A DNA stretch of 24,168 bases, taken from positions 1 to 24,168 of the forward strand of contig DAHWNZ010000044.1 of the NCBI GenBank assembly GCA_027339635.1, read 5' to 3'. The DNA is from AG-12 sp027339635. Lineage in GTDB: Bacteria; Chloroflexota; Dormibacteria; Aeolococcales; Bog-877. The translations under genes and the position numbers were made by a program. Of the stretch, positions 22,774-24,168 are shown in pieces. The notes beneath the pieces were generated by a model. It was not told the origin of the DNA, made no database searches, and worked only from the letters and a program-made list of their open reading frames with translations. Every line of letters starts with the position of its first letter. Positions within the stretch are counted from its first letter, which is position 1.

Positions 22774-23574
22774 GTGGCAGATAAGGACCACAGCCACAGT
22801 CGCTTCGACGCGGGCGTCCTGCGGTGGCGGGCAGGGCTGGGACTGGTGCGCGACGCGGTGCGCCAAGAACTGGTGGCTCACCAGCTCTCAAGCCACCTGC
22901 CGTCAGCCCCGGCAACCGGCGGCTGGGCTCTGGACCTGGGATGTGGCCAGGGAACCCAGGCGATCAAGCTGGCTCGGATGGGATACGAGGTGGTCGGGGT
23001 CGACCTGTCGGAGGAACTGCTCGATGAGGCGCGGGCAGCCGCCTCGGCAGAGCCGGCTGCGATACGCGAGCGAGTGCACTTCCAGCAGGCGGACGCACTG
23101 GAGCCACCTCGCTCATACCACGACCGGTTTGACGTCGTCTGTTGCCACAGGGTTCTGATGTACCTGCCCTCCCTGACCAAGGGGGTCGACGCGGTGGTCC
23201 GGACGGCCCGACTCGGAGGACTCATCTCGGTGCTGACGCGCAACCAGGCCGGAATCGCGATGAGAGCCGGAATGACCCGCGATTGGGAAGGCGCCCTGGC
23301 GGGGTTTGACGCCAGCGCGTACACAAACCGTCTCGGATTAGAGCAGGTGCGCGCCGACGATCCGGAGCATGTCGCAGCCGCCCTGGTGGCCGCTGGCGCG
23401 ACCAGAGTCGAGTGGTATGGGGTCCGACTCTTCAGCGACCATTGGGGCGACGTCGAGGTGGGAGCGGACTTCATGGATCTGCTGGACGCGGAGCGCCAGG
23501 CGGGCCGCCGCGATCCGTTTCGCGGGGTCTGTGCCCTGACGCACACCCTGGCGCGACGCACCCAACGCCTGTAG
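22774..23574 (+). CDS. Class I SAM-dependent methyltransferase
   Basis: This 266-residue protein has motif I LDLGCGQGTQ (53-62), VVGVDLS (73-79) with the ribose-binding acid, QADAL (105-109), and FDVVCCHRVLMYL (119-131) as motif IV. The overall look, including MYLPSLTKGVDAVVRTARLGGLISVLTRNQ and a C-terminal part with VEWYGVRLFSDHW, resembles the CmoM/SmtA-like group, which methylates modified tRNA wobble uridine. That is only a suggestion; metabolite methyltransferases share this layout. The frame is open back to 22456, but the GTG at 22774 with GGGAAGA eight bases before it and the start VADKDHSHSRFDAG fit best. Confidence 0.87.
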   Translation: MADKDHSHSRFDAGVLRWRAGLGLVRDAVRQELVAHQLSSHLPSAPATGGWALDLGCGQGTQAIKLARMGYEVVGVDLSEELLDEARAAASAEPAAIRERVHFQQADALEPPRSYHDRFDVVCCHRVLMYLPSLTKGVDAVVRTARLGGLISVLTRNQAGIAMRAGMTRDWEGALAGFDASAYTNRLGLEQVRADDPEHVAAALVAAGATRVEWYGVRLFSDHWGDVEVGADFMDLLDAERQAGRRDPFRGVCALTHTLARRTQRL

Positions 23575-23627
23575 CTCGACTGGCGGTCGCCACCGAAGCA
23601 CGGACTGCTGCCCCGGCTCCGACCGTT

Positions 23628-23633
23628 TAGCAT
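23628..23633 (+). promoter_or_regulatory. Possible -10 of a leaderless promoter
   Basis: TAGCAT at 23628-23633 ends six bases before the ATG of the pRiA4b ORF-3-like gene. No ribosome site is present there, which would fit a leaderless transcript starting at or next to the ATG. The -35 region is poor. Confidence 0.3.
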
Positions 23634-23639
23634 TTGCCA

Positions 23640-24168
23640 ATGCCAAAGCCACCGAGGTACCGGTTGCGGGTGACCCTCCAGGGGATCGAGCCCCCGATCA
23701 CCCGGGAGTTGGATGTGCCAGGCGACATCTCTCTGCCACAACTCCACATCGTGCTGCAGATTGCGATGGGCTGGCAGAACTACCATATGCACTCATTCGA
23801 GGCTATGGGGAAGTCATATGGTGCGCCGGACCCCGAACTCCACATGGTTGATGAGCGGGGTGTGAAACTCCGAACCGTCGCCCCGCGCCCCGGCTCACGC
23901 ATCACCTACGAGTACGACTTCGGCGACTCTTGGCGCCATCTGATCGAGGTTGTCGAGGTCGCTACGGGCGAGCCGGGGCCCCCTCGTTGCCTCGGTGGAT
24001 CACGGTCCTGTCCGCCTGAGGACTGCGGCGGCATCTTTGGCTACCAGGACTTGCTGGCGGCTCTGGCCGACCCATCCCATAGAGAGCACGCCGAGATGCG
24101 GTCGTGGGCGGGAGAGTTCGACCCTGAACACTTCGACCCCGTGGGGATCAACGTCGGTCTGAGCCGCC
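23640..24168 (+). CDS. Plasmid pRiA4b ORF-3 family protein, cut by the window end
   Basis: The frame from the ATG at 23640 is open for 176 codons to the window edge. It begins MPKPPRYRLRVTLQGIEPPI and has LDVPGDISLPQLHIVLQIAMGW (25-45), YHMHSFEAMGKSYG, YEYDFGDSWRH (90-100) and CPPEDCGGIFGYQDLL (124-139), the standard motifs of the pRiA4b ORF-3 / IS1096 TnpR-like family. The function is not established; despite its name it is common on chromosomes. The family is usually about 180-200 residues, so only the last few codons should be missing. IT replaces the common IW in the PPIWR segment. Gene start choice is simple, since a stop precedes it, but no ribosome site is seen. Confidence 0.88.
   Translation, partial: MPKPPRYRLRVTLQGIEPPITRELDVPGDISLPQLHIVLQIAMGWQNYHMHSFEAMGKSYGAPDPELHMVDERGVKLRTVAPRPGSRITYEYDFGDSWRHLIEVVEVATGEPGPPRCLGGSRSCPPEDCGGIFGYQDLLAALADPSHREHAEMRSWAGEFDPEHFDPVGINVGLSR

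Noticed and set aside
1..24168. tRNA, rRNA, CRISPR arrays, insertion sequences
   Set aside because: I looked for tRNA T-loop patterns, regular spaced repeats and transposase motifs and saw none that held up.

Overview
This is a GC-rich bacterial chromosomal window with strong Shine-Dalgarno sequences (GGAGG or GGAGGGGG types) before many genes. The mix of genes suggests a free-living, probably soil or subsurface, high-GC bacterium of the Chloroflexota/Dormibacterota/Actinomycetota kind: an APS-reductase sulfate assimilation set, a Dps, two APC permeases, a large beta-propeller protein of the 'VPS10/BNR glycosyl hydrolase' type, a lipoprotein with a C39-like peptidase fold, and a pRiA4b ORF-3-like protein. 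The phylum is inferred from gene content and style only; no rRNA or tRNA was seen.

Layout. (1) Positions 1-803: short CGATCG palindromes in 12-bp steps, then a decayed vapBC-like toxin-antitoxin locus. (2) 804-4240, minus strand: an operon reading APC permease, proline-iminopeptidase-like hydrolase, acetamidase/formamidase, with a recognisable promoter at its head; it looks like uptake and hydrolysis of peptides or amides for nitrogen. (3) 4682-7752: an ADP-ribosylglycohydrolase (+), a stand-alone Imm-5-like putative immunity protein (-), and a Dps ferritin (-) whose promoter carries a perfect TTGGAC/GTCCAA operator-like palindrome. (4) 7753-8795: about 1 kb with no convincing gene. (5) 8796-11400: a C39-like lipoprotein (+) convergent with a second APC permease (-), which has its own promoter and a G/C-run palindrome. 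(6) 11781-15282: a 1063-residue Asp-box propeller protein (+) convergent with a small membrane protein (-), a strong hairpin lying between them. (7) 15452-18586: cysD-cysN (-) divergent from cysH (+), with repeated GTATGGT boxes between them. (8) 18677-22321, minus strand: a DUF2891 gene followed by pxpA-pxpB-pxpC, the ATP-dependent 5-oxoprolinase. (9) 22774-24168 (+): a SAM methyltransferase and a pRiA4b ORF-3 family protein cut by the window end.

How they work together. The sulfur block gives sulfate to APS (CysD/CysN) to sulfite (CysH) with no APS kinase in view. The pxp block returns 5-oxoproline to glutamate, and the permease/peptidase/amidase operon would also release amino acids and ammonia, so much of the window concerns nitrogen and sulfur economy. 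No clearly new defence or mobile system was found. The more unusual points are: a CysH with one expected [4Fe-4S] cysteine replaced by Thr, operator-like palindromes before dps, the permeases, the cys genes and DUF2891, and the pairing of DUF2891 with 5-oxoprolinase.
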